Positions 1 through 8,210 of a stretch of DNA of 28,578 nt are shown one piece after another. Position 1 is the first letter of the stretch; each line of letters starts with the position of its first letter. The translations under genes were made by a program, and so were the position numbers. The notes under the pieces are model-generated. The model searched no databases and was not told the DNA's origin. It saw only the letters and a list, made by a program, of their open reading frames with translations. This stretch comes from Paracoccaceae bacterium (GTDB taxonomy: Bacteria > Pseudomonadota > Alphaproteobacteria > Rhodobacterales > Rhodobacteraceae): NCBI GenBank assembly GCA_003512825.1, contig DOOI01000137.1:1-28578 (forward strand). The letters run 5' to 3'.

Positions 1-31
1 TCCCAAGACGGCACTATTTCCGCATCAGTTG

Positions 32-52
32 AAAGCCCGCGTCGCGGGCTTT
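32..52. terminator. Rho-independent terminator hairpin
   Basis: A perfect 9-bp stem (AAAGCCCGC / GCGGGCTTT) with a 3-base loop ends in a short T run. It probably ends a gene lying to the left of the window. Because the stem carries A on one side and T on the other, it could work on either strand. Confidence 0.75.
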
Positions 53-440
53 TCCGTCTAGGGATGCCTCGGCCAATCGTCTTGGGCACATTGGAGCATA
101 CTGCGAGCGCCATTCTGCGCCCCGCCTTGAAGCGCAATGTGCATCTGCGCGTGCGTATCGTGGAGATCGAACCACCACATATCTCAGCGCGCGGGGAAAC
201 CTCGGTCTATATCTCGGTTTGGGGCGATCCAAATGATTTTGAGTCCCCCATCGTCGACCCCCCCATCGACCAGCCCGGCATAGAAAAGGCGCGCATTTTT
301 AACCGGACCAAAATCAACGATTGATCCGATCACCGCCCGACGTGACAAGTCGGCCCGCGCGCTTGCACGTTGACAGCAACGGTCTGCGACATCTATCGCG
401 ATGTTCACGTCTGCTTGCGACTGGAATGGTCAACCCAACT
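53..440. other. Gene-poor stretch, no supported gene
   Basis: About 390 bases with only short overlapping open frames on both strands (for example 64-324 on + and 184-408 on -). None has a convincing ribosome binding site or a protein I recognise. The stretch may hold the upstream region of the hydrolase gene or a decayed gene. Confidence 0.4.
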
Positions 441-1553
441 ATGAACCGAATAGATCTGACACGGCCTAACGCGCCGACATTCGCGGCTTTCGGCCCTCAT
501 CCCGTGGGCGTTGAGACGCTGCATCTCACCAATCCCGAACAGCCGGATGTGGCCTCGGCCCAAGCGCCCGGCGCGGTTTATGACAGGCCCTTGACCGTCG
601 AACTCTGGTATCCATCACACGCCCAAACCGGCACTTTGCAGCCCTATGAAACACTGCTGCGTGATGGTCACACAATGGCAAGCCTGCATGGCTCTGCCCG
701 CCGCGACGCCAGCCCCATCTCGGGTGACTTTCCCTTGATCATCCTGTCCCATGGCTACCCCGGAAACCGCTACCTGATGAGCCATCTGGGCGAAAAGCTG
801 GCCTCGCGGGGGTATGTGGTGGCCTCGATTGATCACACCGACAGCACCTATGCCGACAAACGCGCTTTGGCGTCGACTTTGGTCAATCGCCCAAAAGACA
901 CCGCCTTTGTGCGCGCGGCCTTGGCGCATCGCGCTGATACATCCCGCTCCGCCATCATCGGCTATTCAATGGGGGGATATGGGGCGCTGATCTCGGCAGG
1001 TGCAGGCATTTCCAACACCGCTCTCAGCGCCGAATACGCCCCTCCTCCCGCGCTTTGGCAGGCCTATCGCAGCCCCGATGTTGATCCCGGCTTGAAAGCG
1101 GTCATCGCGATTGGCCCATGGGGACGGCACTATGATCTATGGGATGCCGAAGGCTTGGCCAAAGCATCTGTGCCCATGATGATCCTCGCGGGCAGTCAAG
1201 ATCACGTCTCAGGCTATGACACTGGCATGCGCCGGATCTACGCAGAAGCAACCGGAGTTGAACGGCACCTGCTGACCTTCGTAAACGCAGGACACAACGC
1301 CGCCGCGCCCATTCCCGCGCCGCAAGAGTCTTGGGCACCGTCCGAGCATTTGGAGTTTGTTCCCTTCGAGCATTACGCAGATCCGGTTTGGGATTCTGTT
1401 GTGATGAATAACATTGCCCAACATGCCGCCGTTGCGTTTCTGGATCGGCATGTAAAGGGCCTCGCAGACCGCGAGGACTATTTGAGCGGCAGTTTCGAGG
1501 GATTTGCCCCCGGCACAGAAGTGGGCCTTACTTGGGAGCGCAAACTCCCCTGA
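441..1553 (+). CDS. Alpha/beta hydrolase (dienelactone hydrolase / PAF-acetylhydrolase-like)
   Basis: A 370-residue protein with the alpha/beta hydrolase fold. The oxyanion-hole motif SHGYPG lies at about residues 103-108, and the nucleophile elbow GYSMGG puts the catalytic Ser at 176. The likely acid is Asp254 (GSQDH) and the likely base His285 (AGHN). No signal peptide is evident, so it probably acts in the cytoplasm on an ester or lactone; the substrate cannot be read from sequence. The same frame is open back to 321, but the residues before 441 look non-coding. ATG at 426 is the other possible start; neither has a strong ribosome binding site. The gene stands alone, 268 bases before the Stealth gene. 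Confidence 0.8.
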   Translation: MNRIDLTRPNAPTFAAFGPHPVGVETLHLTNPEQPDVASAQAPGAVYDRPLTVELWYPSHAQTGTLQPYETLLRDGHTMASLHGSARRDASPISGDFPLIILSHGYPGNRYLMSHLGEKLASRGYVVASIDHTDSTYADKRALASTLVNRPKDTAFVRAALAHRADTSRSAIIGYSMGGYGALISAGAGISNTALSAEYAPPPALWQAYRSPDVDPGLKAVIAIGPWGRHYDLWDAEGLAKASVPMMILAGSQDHVSGYDTGMRRIYAEATGVERHLLTFVNAGHNAAAPIPAPQESWAPSEHLEFVPFEHYADPVWDSVVMNNIAQHAAVAFLDRHVKGLADREDYLSGSFEGFAPGTEVGLTWERKLP

Positions 1554-1821
1554 GCCTGAGCCAGACTCTGCGCCTCTGCACCAGAAAAGCGTGGGCCCCG
1601 CCCAGCGCCTTCGAAATCGAACAGCCACGAAATGCAGGGCACACTCCCCCGACATTTCGCCATCACGCGAATTGCCAAACCTCGCTTGTTTTGACACATC
1701 CGGCGGTCAATAGGCCCGGTCGCGTTATCCACGGGGCCGAAGGTGTGGCAATTGACCTCAACCGCGCTATTCTACGATCCAGAAACAGGCCATTGCGCCA
1801 TTGAACCGCAGGCTTTGTGGA

Positions 1822-2793
1822 ATGAATGACACGCCCTTTCCAGACCATGATCCAATTGATGCAGTCATTACTTGGGTGAATGGCGACAGCGCCGCGCATC
1901 GGCGCAAACGTCATGCATATATGGCGAAATCATCTGTGCCCTTGCACGAGAATGCCACCAACCCACATCGGTGGGCCTGCAATGACGAGATATTGTTTTG
2001 CCTGCAATCGATTGGCACCCATGCCGAATGGATCAGAACCATTTGGATCGTGGTTGATGACGAAACGCCAGATTTGTCGATCTTGCCTGCGGCGCTGACG
2101 TCCAAAGTCAAATTCGTGTTTCACCGCGATATTTTTGACGGGTTTAATGACGTTTTGCCGACGTTCAATTCACTTTCCATCGAAAGCATGATTTGGCGCA
2201 TCGAAGGGCTGAGTGAGCGGTTTCTCTATTTCAATGACGACGTCTTTCTTACGGCACCTGTGCAGCCTACCGATGTGTTCAAAGGCACCTCTCCTGTTTT
2301 GCGCGGCAAATGGGCCAGCCTTGCGGCGTTGACGCATAATTTCGACGCCCAAAAAGATCCGTCGCTGTTCAATCACTTTATGCAAATCAACGCGGCCGAG
2401 ATCCTTGGTTTTGGCGCAACGCAGGTATTTTGCGCCGCCCATGTCGCGCATCCGTTCAAGCGCTCGACGATGTCGGAATTATTCGAGCATTACCATGACG
2501 TTTTCAAAAGCAATATCTCGCATCGGTTTCGGGACTTGAGCCAATTCCTCCCACAAGGGCTGCATAACCACGCCTGCATTTTGGAAAACGACGCAATCAT
2601 CTCGCCCATGCAGGACTATCGCCATATCCGCAGCGGTCAGGGCCAAGATCGTGCCCCAACCGAGGCTTGGGCCTTGCTGGAAAACGTTTCTGAGGAAAAA
2701 GTTAAGTTCCTGTGCATAAATGACCTGCCAAAACTGGAGGCGCTCATACCGGGAGTGCGAGGCTGGTTGGGCGATGTGGTGGGCGCCGCCTAA
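1822..2793 (+). CDS. Stealth-family sugar-phosphate transferase
   Basis: A 323-residue protein with the conserved regions of the Stealth family, which includes capsular polysaccharide phosphotransferases and the GlcNAc-1-phosphotransferase of animals. Region 1 is IDAVITWVNGD (residues 12-22). Region 2 runs from about 52 to 146 and includes NDEILFCLQSI, the WIRTIWIVVDD strand and the FLYFNDDVFL acidic motif. Later His-rich and CIND segments match the C-terminal regions. The family moves a hexose-1-phosphate onto a glycan. No capsule or glycosyltransferase genes lie beside it, so the acceptor is unknown. The frame is also open from a TTG at 1801; ATG 1822, with GCAGG upstream, fits the family start better. 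Confidence 0.82.
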   Translation: MNDTPFPDHDPIDAVITWVNGDSAAHRRKRHAYMAKSSVPLHENATNPHRWACNDEILFCLQSIGTHAEWIRTIWIVVDDETPDLSILPAALTSKVKFVFHRDIFDGFNDVLPTFNSLSIESMIWRIEGLSERFLYFNDDVFLTAPVQPTDVFKGTSPVLRGKWASLAALTHNFDAQKDPSLFNHFMQINAAEILGFGATQVFCAAHVAHPFKRSTMSELFEHYHDVFKSNISHRFRDLSQFLPQGLHNHACILENDAIISPMQDYRHIRSGQGQDRAPTEAWALLENVSEEKVKFLCINDLPKLEALIPGVRGWLGDVVGAA

Positions 2794-2977
2794 ATAATTC
2801 GATTAATCGCGGCACAGCCTTTCGGCCCTGACTGCTTTGGCCCAGCAAGGCAGCATCCAACGCGCGCCACATGCGCGCATGCAATCACAGGCATTCCTTC
2901 ACCTGAATCGCTGCGGTGACCCTGCCGAAGTGATGTTGCCGCACTACTTGTTGCGCGCAGGGAATAGGAAACACGGA

Positions 2978-4297
2978 ATGTCTGTGGATAAACGAGATAC
3001 TGGACGAGCGGTGCCAACAGGCCGCACAAGCCGATTTCTGGCATTTGGTGGCATGGCCTCCGCAATAGCCGGAAACGTTGCCGCCCAAGGGGTGCGTGCG
3101 CTCGCCCATGGCAAGCGGCCCGACTTTGGGCAATTGCTTCTGACGCCTGCCAATACAATGCGCCTGACAGAGGGCCTTTCGCATTTGCGCGGTGCTGCGT
3201 TGAAAATGGGGCAGATGCTGTCCATGGATACGGGCTTGGTGGTCTCTGAGGAGTTGGCTGCCATCCTTGGCCAAATGCGCGACAACGCCACCCACATGCC
3301 TCCCAAACAATTGCAAACCGTGCTGAATGCCGAATGGGGCACAGGCTGGTACAAGCGCTTCGCCAGCTTTGATGTGCGCCCCTTTGCTGCCGCCTCGATT
3401 GGCCAAGTGCACCGCGCCGTGACGCGCGAGGGCGAGCAGCTGGCGATCAAGGTGCAATACCCCGGTGTTCGCGCCAGCATCGACAGCGACGTCACCAATA
3501 TGGCAACGCTGATGCGCCTTCCCGGCCTCTTGCCGCGCGGCATGGTGCTCGAGCCCCTTTTGACCGAAGTGAAACGCCAGTTGCACGCCGAGGCGGACTA
3601 TCTGGCCGAGGCGCAAAACCTCACCCAGTTTGAAGCTTTGCTGGCGGGGTCAGACACCTTTGCCCTGCCCAGCCTGCACCCTGCGCTTTGCACGCCGCAG
3701 GTGCTGGCGATGCGCTACATGCAAAGCACCCCGCTCGATGGTCTGGTCGACGCGCCCCAGCGCACACGTGATACAGTGGCAGCGGCGCTGATTGGCCTCG
3801 TGCTGCGCGAACTGTTCGAGTTTGGCACCATGCAGACCGACCCTAACCTAGCGAATTACCGCTATGACCCCGAAACGGGCCGCATCGTGCTGCTGGATTT
3901 CGGCGCCGTCCAGGCGATTGCCCCCGCACTTGCCGCAGATTTCCGCGCCCTAGCCCGCACAGCGCTTTTCGGTGACGCCGCGACAACGCGGGAGGCGATG
4001 TTGCGGATCGGCTATTTTGGCCCGGACACCGCGCCGCACCACCAAGATTTGATCCAGTCCATGTTTGAAACTGCGATGGCCCCCCTACGCCAAGAGCACC
4101 CCTATGATTTTGGCCGCACCGATCTCATGGAAACGCTGCGCGACATGGGCCTTGCCCTCGGCTCCGACCGCGACTTGGCCCATGTTCCTCCCGCTGCCAC
4201 GCTGTTTTTGCACCGCAAGATTGGCGGCATGTATCTTACGGCTGCCAAACTGCGTGCATGCGTCGCCCTGCGGCCAATGGTCGAGGCCTACTGCTGA
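2978..4297 (+). CDS. ABC1/UbiB-family atypical kinase, COQ8-type
   Basis: A 439-residue protein of the ABC1/ADCK/UbiB atypical kinase family, which supports ubiquinone synthesis in its best-studied members. Visible motifs are KMGQ (76-79), the Ala-rich loop AAASIGQVHRA (137-147), the ATP-binding Lys158 (AIKVQ), the EAD motif (205-207), QTDPNLANY (about 286-294) and the metal-binding DFG (307-309). The QTDPN form resembles eukaryotic COQ8/ADCK3 more than the HADMHPGN of E. coli UbiB. The UbiB-type C-terminal membrane helices are not evident. ATG 2978 has AGGAA about 8 bases upstream; the frame is open back to 2837 without a good start. The photolyase-like gene follows after 72 bases on the same strand and may be cotranscribed. 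Confidence 0.85.
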   Translation: MSVDKRDTGRAVPTGRTSRFLAFGGMASAIAGNVAAQGVRALAHGKRPDFGQLLLTPANTMRLTEGLSHLRGAALKMGQMLSMDTGLVVSEELAAILGQMRDNATHMPPKQLQTVLNAEWGTGWYKRFASFDVRPFAAASIGQVHRAVTREGEQLAIKVQYPGVRASIDSDVTNMATLMRLPGLLPRGMVLEPLLTEVKRQLHAEADYLAEAQNLTQFEALLAGSDTFALPSLHPALCTPQVLAMRYMQSTPLDGLVDAPQRTRDTVAAALIGLVLRELFEFGTMQTDPNLANYRYDPETGRIVLLDFGAVQAIAPALAADFRALARTALFGDAATTREAMLRIGYFGPDTAPHHQDLIQSMFETAMAPLRQEHPYDFGRTDLMETLRDMGLALGSDRDLAHVPPAATLFLHRKIGGMYLTAAKLRACVALRPMVEAYC

Positions 4298-4369
4298 ACC
4301 TCCAATTTGCCGCACTGAAACACCGCGCCCTTGCGCCAAATCCCCCCAATATCGAACAGAGATGGAAAA

Positions 4370-5587
4370 ATGCCCGAATTGATCCCCACCCTCGCCGAAG
4401 GCACCCGGCTTCTGGCGGCTTTCACCCCGCGAATGGGGCGGCGATATGCCAATGGGCGCAACACCGATCACGGCCCCGGCGCGCATAAATCCGTGTCATC
4501 CCTGTCGCCCTACATCCGGCGCAGGCTGGTGCTCGAACAAGACGCCGTGGCCGCAGCGCTTGCCGCGCATGGCCCCATAGAGGCCGAAAAATTCGTGCAA
4601 GAGGTGATCTGGCGCGGCTATTTCAAAGGCTGGCTGGAACGTCGCCCGCAGGTCTGGATCAGCTATCGCAACGGGCTGGAAGCCGACCTTGCCGCGCTCG
4701 ACCGCGACCGCCGCCTGCGCCGCGACCTCGCGCGTGCGATGAACGGCGAGACGGGCCTAGAGTGTTTCGACGCATGGGCGCGCGAATTGGTCGATACGGG
4801 CTATCTGCACAATCATGCGCGGATGTGGTTCGCCTCTATCTGGATCTTCACATTGGGCCTGCCTTGGCGGTTGGGGGCGGATTTCTTTTATCGCCATCTT
4901 TTGGACGGGGATGCCGCGTCAAACACACTTGGCTGGCGCTGGGTTGCCGGGCTTCACACCCGAGGCAAGCCCTATCCCGCAGACGCGCAAAACATCGCCA
5001 CCTTTACCGCCGGGCGCTTTAACCCCCGCCAAGCCGATCTGGCCGAAGTGACCCAAGGCCTTGAGGCCACCGAGCCCGAGGGCCTGCCCTCTGTCCAGCC
5101 GCTGCGCGCCATCACACCTCCCCAACCGGGCGCCCCAAGCGCATTACTGCTGACCGATGAAGATTGCCGACTGGAGGATTTCGACATCACCAGCTTGGAC
5201 ATCCGAACTGCCGCCACATTGACAGCGAGCCATCTGCGCTCGCCGCTTCCCACGTCTGACCTTGTCCAAGGCTTTGAACTGGGCGCTCTGGCAGATGCCG
5301 CCACGCGGGCGGGCGTCACACCCGTATCTCTGCAAGCAACTGATCCCGCTGCCTTGGCAAAATGGGCGGCACGGGCAGGGGCTACGCAAATCGTCACCCC
5401 CTTTGTCACCCGGGGCCCGTTGCGCGATTGGCTCGATGAGGCAACACACGCCATGGCGCAGCACGGCATCACCCTGTGCGAATGGCAGCGCGACTGGGAC
5501 ACCGCAATCTGGCCTCACGCCACCGCAGGCTTTTTCAAGGTCAAGCAAAACATCCCGCGCATCCTTGAACAAACAGGGCTGTCATAA
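4370..5587 (+). CDS. Photolyase/cryptochrome-like FAD-binding protein with an N-terminal FAD domain
   Basis: A 405-residue protein. Residues about 25-220 match the helical FAD-binding domain of photolyases and cryptochromes: YxxGRN and SSLSPYIRRR (26-52), VIWRGYF (79-85), the block TGYLHNHARMWFAS (143-156), PWRLGADFFYRHLLDGD (165-181), SNTLGWRWVAG (184-194) and FTAGRFNP (212-219). Normal photolyases carry an alpha/beta antenna domain of about 130-200 residues before this part; here the FAD domain begins almost at once. Residues about 255-400 look instead like an alpha/beta domain (ALLLTDEDC, GATQIVTPFV, HGITL, WPHATAGFFKVKQNIP). Repair activity versus light sensing cannot be decided. It lies after the COQ8-like kinase and ends at a bidirectional terminator. 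ATG 4370 was chosen over 4331 because the extra residues look non-coding. Confidence 0.82.
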   Translation: MPELIPTLAEGTRLLAAFTPRMGRRYANGRNTDHGPGAHKSVSSLSPYIRRRLVLEQDAVAAALAAHGPIEAEKFVQEVIWRGYFKGWLERRPQVWISYRNGLEADLAALDRDRRLRRDLARAMNGETGLECFDAWARELVDTGYLHNHARMWFASIWIFTLGLPWRLGADFFYRHLLDGDAASNTLGWRWVAGLHTRGKPYPADAQNIATFTAGRFNPRQADLAEVTQGLEATEPEGLPSVQPLRAITPPQPGAPSALLLTDEDCRLEDFDITSLDIRTAATLTASHLRSPLPTSDLVQGFELGALADAATRAGVTPVSLQATDPAALAKWAARAGATQIVTPFVTRGPLRDWLDEATHAMAQHGITLCEWQRDWDTAIWPHATAGFFKVKQNIPRILEQTGLS

Positions 5588-5609
5588 CCCCCCTGTTTGT
5601 CCCCAAGAC

Positions 5610-5640
5610 AAAGGCCCGCGCGGTGCTCACGCGGTCCTTT
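5610..5640. terminator. Bidirectional terminator between converging genes
   Basis: An 11-base stem with one mismatch (AAAGGCCCGCG at 5610-5620, CGCGGTCCTTT at 5630-5640) and a 9-base loop. It lies between the photolyase-like gene (+) and the second Lin0512 gene (-). The A and T ends suit termination in both directions. Confidence 0.7.
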
Positions 5641-5674
5641 GCCCTACTCACAGGTCAAAGCCCGCATATGCAGA

Positions 5675-6031
5675 CTAGGCGCGATCCTTTCTCTGAAACG
5701 GCAAAAACGCTTCCACCGCCGCAGACGCGATCACAATCGTTTCGCCAGAAGTCGGGTGCGTTACGTTTAGCCCGCCTCGGATCACCTTCACGGTAACCTC
5801 ACCCACCGGCAGAAGCGCTGCAACCTTCGCTGTGTCAACAGTGTCAGGCTCTTGTGCCCCAATGGTTACCAACACCCGCAGCGTCTTGCGATCGATCATA
5901 GGCAAGCCAAGCAAATGCAGCGAAGAGCGATGCAGGGCACTTTCAACCGCGCGCATGGCCGCCTTGGTGTAATCGCCACCATGCAGGTCATTGCCCATGC
6001 CCATTTCAATAATGAAGCGCTGATCCGTCAT
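5675..6031 (-). CDS. Lin0512 family protein, second copy
   Basis: A 118-residue protein that I recognise as the Lin0512 family, a small conserved family without an established function. It has the family start MxMGNDLHGGDYTKAAMRAVESALHRSSL (residues about 10-38), then a segment ending in VKVIRGGLNV and a C-terminal strand region IVIASAAVEAFLPF. It shares this plan with the gene just upstream, so the two are paralogues. Its ATG overlaps the upstream stop by four bases (ATGA at 6031-6028), which suggests coupled translation and perhaps a two-subunit complex. No signal peptide or membrane segment is seen. Confidence 0.8.
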   Translation of the reverse strand: MTDQRFIIEMGMGNDLHGGDYTKAAMRAVESALHRSSLHLLGLPMIDRKTLRVLVTIGAQEPDTVDTAKVAALLPVGEVTVKVIRGGLNVTHPTSGETIVIASAAVEAFLPFQRKDRA

Positions 6032-6375
6032 TTTGAGTGCTCCAGATCCAGAGAGACCGAAATAGCCACATTCGCGATCACATTTGGCGGTCCATCGAGG
6101 CGCGGCACATCAAGCCCTCCTTCGGTCACAAAAACCCGTGGTTGCCCGTAAGGAAAAGCGGCCTTGATCTTGTCAACATCCACCAGATCCGGCCGGGCAA
6201 CGCCAATCTCCACATCCAGAACCATGGCCGATTTGGGCAGGTCAAACAGCTCGGCAAGATTGATTGAATTGCGCCAAAGCGCATCGCGGACGGCACGGAG
6301 CGCCGCTTCGGTATAATCACAGCGCCGCAGCGATGTGCCGATGCCGAATTCAGTCAAAAGGCGGGTTTCAGCCAT
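6028..6375 (-). CDS. Lin0512 family protein, first copy
   Basis: A 115-residue Lin0512-family protein with the core FGIGTSLRRCDYTEAALRAV followed by DALWRNSINL, then DVEIGVARPDLVDVDKIKAAFPYG and a C-terminal VIANVAISVSLDL. Function is unknown for the family. It is the first gene of a two-gene unit with the paralogue that overlaps its stop codon. The ATG at 6375 has TAGGA upstream at normal spacing; an upstream in-frame start at 6435 would add 20 residues that do not look like the family. The Cys in RRCDYT where its neighbour has GGDYT shows the copies have diverged. Confidence 0.8.
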   Translation of the reverse strand: MAETRLLTEFGIGTSLRRCDYTEAALRAVRDALWRNSINLAELFDLPKSAMVLDVEIGVARPDLVDVDKIKAAFPYGQPRVFVTEGGLDVPRLDGPPNVIANVAISVSLDLEHSK

Positions 6376-6582
6376 GGAAAATATCCTAAAGAGTTCAAAG
6401 CTTGGGTGATCGCCAGATTTTTCCTGAGCGCTCACCCCAGTCTGGGCCAGTCCGCGATGGGGATCAATTCAGAACGACCCACCGAACCAAGACCAACCCA
6501 TCTCGCGCATCCGATTTACCCCAATGCCGTGCCAGACCCACCCAAAATGGCGGCGGCTCCTGTATCAGCGATTTTTGGAAAA

Positions 6583-6659
6583 TGGCGATCCCGGGAAGAT
6601 TCGAACTCCCGACCCGCTGCTTAGAAGGCAGCTGCTCTATCCAACTGAGCTACGGGACC
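6583..6659 (-). tRNA. tRNA-Arg(TCT)
   Basis: A full cloverleaf reads on the - strand. The acceptor GGTCCCG pairs with CGGGATC (one G-U pair). The D arm is GCTCAGTTGGATAGAGC, the anticodon stem is GCTGC/GCAGC around CTTCTAA, and the T arm contains TTCGAAT. The anticodon is TCT, which reads AGA/AGG arginine codons. The 3' CCA is encoded (6583-6585). Confidence 0.95.
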
Positions 6660-6669
6660 GCACAAGCCC

Positions 6670-6698
6670 GATATGCGACAAGCGCGCGCGCCTTGCAA
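6670..6698 (-). promoter_or_regulatory. Promoter of tRNA-Arg
   Basis: On the - strand TTGCAA (6698-6693) is followed after exactly 17 bases by CATATC (6675-6670), with the tRNA starting 10 bases further on. The spacing and position fit a sigma-70-type promoter. Confidence 0.5.
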
Positions 6699-6732
6699 CC
6701 TTTCAGTCAGGTGGTAACCGCACGGCGTGGCG

Positions 6733-7194
6733 TCAAATCTCGCGCGTCATGAAGACGGAATTGGGGTCCTCGCCATAGCCCTCAAACGGACCGCAGATCT
6801 CGAAACCCATCCGCGCATAAAGCGCGCGCGCCGAAACAAAGGTGGGTTGCACCCCGGTTTCCAGCGACAACAGCGAAAATCCCTCGGCCTGCGCGGCGGC
6901 GATGATATGCTCAACCATGATCCGTGCCAGTCCACGCCCGCGCGCCTCGGCCAGAATATGCATGGATTTCACTTCAGCATGGGTCGCATCAATCCGCTTG
7001 AACGCGCCCATCCCCAAAGGCACGCCCGCATCATCGCGCAGCACATAGAACCAGATGCCCGGCGCAGCCAAAGCATCGGCGGGCAGCATATGAATAGATT
7101 CAGGCGGCGTATCGGCGTGCATATCGGCCGCGTGCCGATGATGCAGCAGCGCCAGTGCCTCTTGGACCGGATGTTCCTGCGCGATGGTCACCAT
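6733..7194 (-). CDS. GNAT-family N-acetyltransferase
   Basis: A 153-residue single-domain GNAT protein. The central strand EVKSMHILAEARGRGLARIMVEHIIAAA (residues 74-101) holds the acetyl-CoA pyrophosphate loop RGRGLA (85-90). Later motifs LSLETG and ARALYARMGFEICGPF (about 109-137) are typical of the C-terminal half. The substrate cannot be told; the EVKSMHI sequence resembles a small subgroup that includes Bacillus YsnE. The ATG at 7194 has an excellent AGGAGG nine bases upstream. It follows the MYG1 gene on the same strand after 18 bases, so they are likely cotranscribed, and it ends about 70 bases before tRNA-Arg. Confidence 0.85.
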   Translation of the reverse strand: MVTIAQEHPVQEALALLHHRHAADMHADTPPESIHMLPADALAAPGIWFYVLRDDAGVPLGMGAFKRIDATHAEVKSMHILAEARGRGLARIMVEHIIAAAQAEGFSLLSLETGVQPTFVSARALYARMGFEICGPFEGYGEDPNSVFMTREI

Positions 7195-7212
7195 GGTCTG
7201 CGTCCTCCTCGC

Positions 7213-8139
7213 TCAATTCACTTGTGCCAATGCCTCGGCCACGGCAATTTCCGCCATCGCCAAGATCGCGTCTCGCGTGGTTGCGACGGCGATGAACCGA
7301 CCATTATGACAGAACTTCGCCCCCTTCACGCCGCTTGCCGCTTCCAAGGCCCCATCCGTCAACCCGGCCCAGCTTGCCGGCAGATCGGCGCGTTGCGCGA
7401 AACTGTCTTCGCTCTGCCGGATTCCGTTCAACGCCCAATCACTGTCGCGCGGATGGATGACAAACAGCAAATGATCCGCGCCCGCGCGCGAAATCGCCCC
7501 GCGATAAGGCATGCCCATCGGCAGCTCCAGAATACGCGACGTGCCCGCTGCAGTGATTTGCGCCATGACCACCGCCTCGGCACGCCGCCGCGCCGCCGCT
7601 TGGGTGACTGCCGCCTCCAGAAAGGCACGGGCAATCTCCAACGCCCGGGCAAACCCCGCATCCTCAACTGCCGCGCCGCGCGCATCAAACGGTGGCTTGA
7701 GCGCCTCCAGCAGGACAGGCAAAGTCAACTCTGCCAGAATCCCCGCCTCGGACGGGTTCACTGCACCATTATCCATCAAATCAACCGGCAGCACAAAGCG
7801 GCTGTCGATCTCGGCCCATACGGCAGCATGGTCCGCGTCCGGCACCTGCAACGCGGCAAGATAGTCCGCACCATAGGCGGCCCAGATCAGTCCGAAAGAA
7901 CTGTAGGGCTGGCCATCCGCCCGCAGCGGCGCGCCCTTCTGGTGATGATCGAAAATCCCCATCGCCGGATCAAACAGCCGCCCGACGTCATAAATGATCT
8001 TGCCCGCACCCGGTGTTGTCCACCGCTCATCGCGCGTCCGAACCACCTCGGCTTGCGGATAAAGCCGCGTCAAAATCACAGATGACAGCAGCTCATCCGC
8101 GTGAAACCCGCCTGAATGGGTGACCAAATGGGTAATCAT
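7213..8139 (-). CDS. MYG1 family metal-dependent nuclease
   Basis: A 308-residue member of the MYG1 (UPF0160) family, relatives of DHH phosphoesterases; the eukaryotic protein is a 3'-5' RNA exonuclease. Metal-binding motifs are VTHSGGFHADE (residues 6-16), YDVGRLFDP (50-58) and FDHHQKG (63-69). The rest matches the family to the C-terminal GRFIAVATTRDAIL segment. The ATG at 8139 lies eight bases after GAGGGG and is preferred to the GTG at 8145, which is too close to that site. A terminator separates it from the upstream NDUFS4-like gene, so it probably has its own promoter. Its role in bacteria is not established. Confidence 0.88.
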   Translation of the reverse strand: MITHLVTHSGGFHADELLSSVILTRLYPQAEVVRTRDERWTTPGAGKIIYDVGRLFDPAMGIFDHHQKGAPLRADGQPYSSFGLIWAAYGADYLAALQVPDADHAAVWAEIDSRFVLPVDLMDNGAVNPSEAGILAELTLPVLLEALKPPFDARGAAVEDAGFARALEIARAFLEAAVTQAAARRRAEAVVMAQITAAGTSRILELPMGMPYRGAISRAGADHLLFVIHPRDSDWALNGIRQSEDSFAQRADLPASWAGLTDGALEAASGVKGAKFCHNGRFIAVATTRDAILAMAEIAVAEALAQVN

Positions 8140-8156
8140 CGTCACATCCCCTCAAA

Positions 8157-8183
8157 CAAAAGGGGCGACCCCTTCGGCCGCCC
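8157..8183 (-). terminator. Rho-independent terminator of the NDUFS4-like gene
   Basis: On the - strand GGGCGGCC (8183-8176) pairs with GGTCGCCC (8170-8163), including one G-U pair, around a 5-base loop, and is followed by CTTTTG. It lies 28 bases after the stop of the NDUFS4-like gene. Confidence 0.75.
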
Positions 8184-8210
8184 ATCTGCCATTTCCCGTC
8201 GCGTGGCGCG

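Noticed and set aside
64..324. 86-residue open frame near the left edge
   Set aside because: No usable ribosome binding site, no recognised family and competing frames on the other strand.
1691..1720. TTGACA as a -35 box before the Stealth gene
   Set aside because: No acceptable -10 box at 16-18 bases downstream.
6727..8085. Very long open frame (452 codons) on the + strand
   Set aside because: It is the antisense shadow of the GNAT and MYG1 genes, is full of Arg, His and Gln, and matches no family; the - strand genes are clear.
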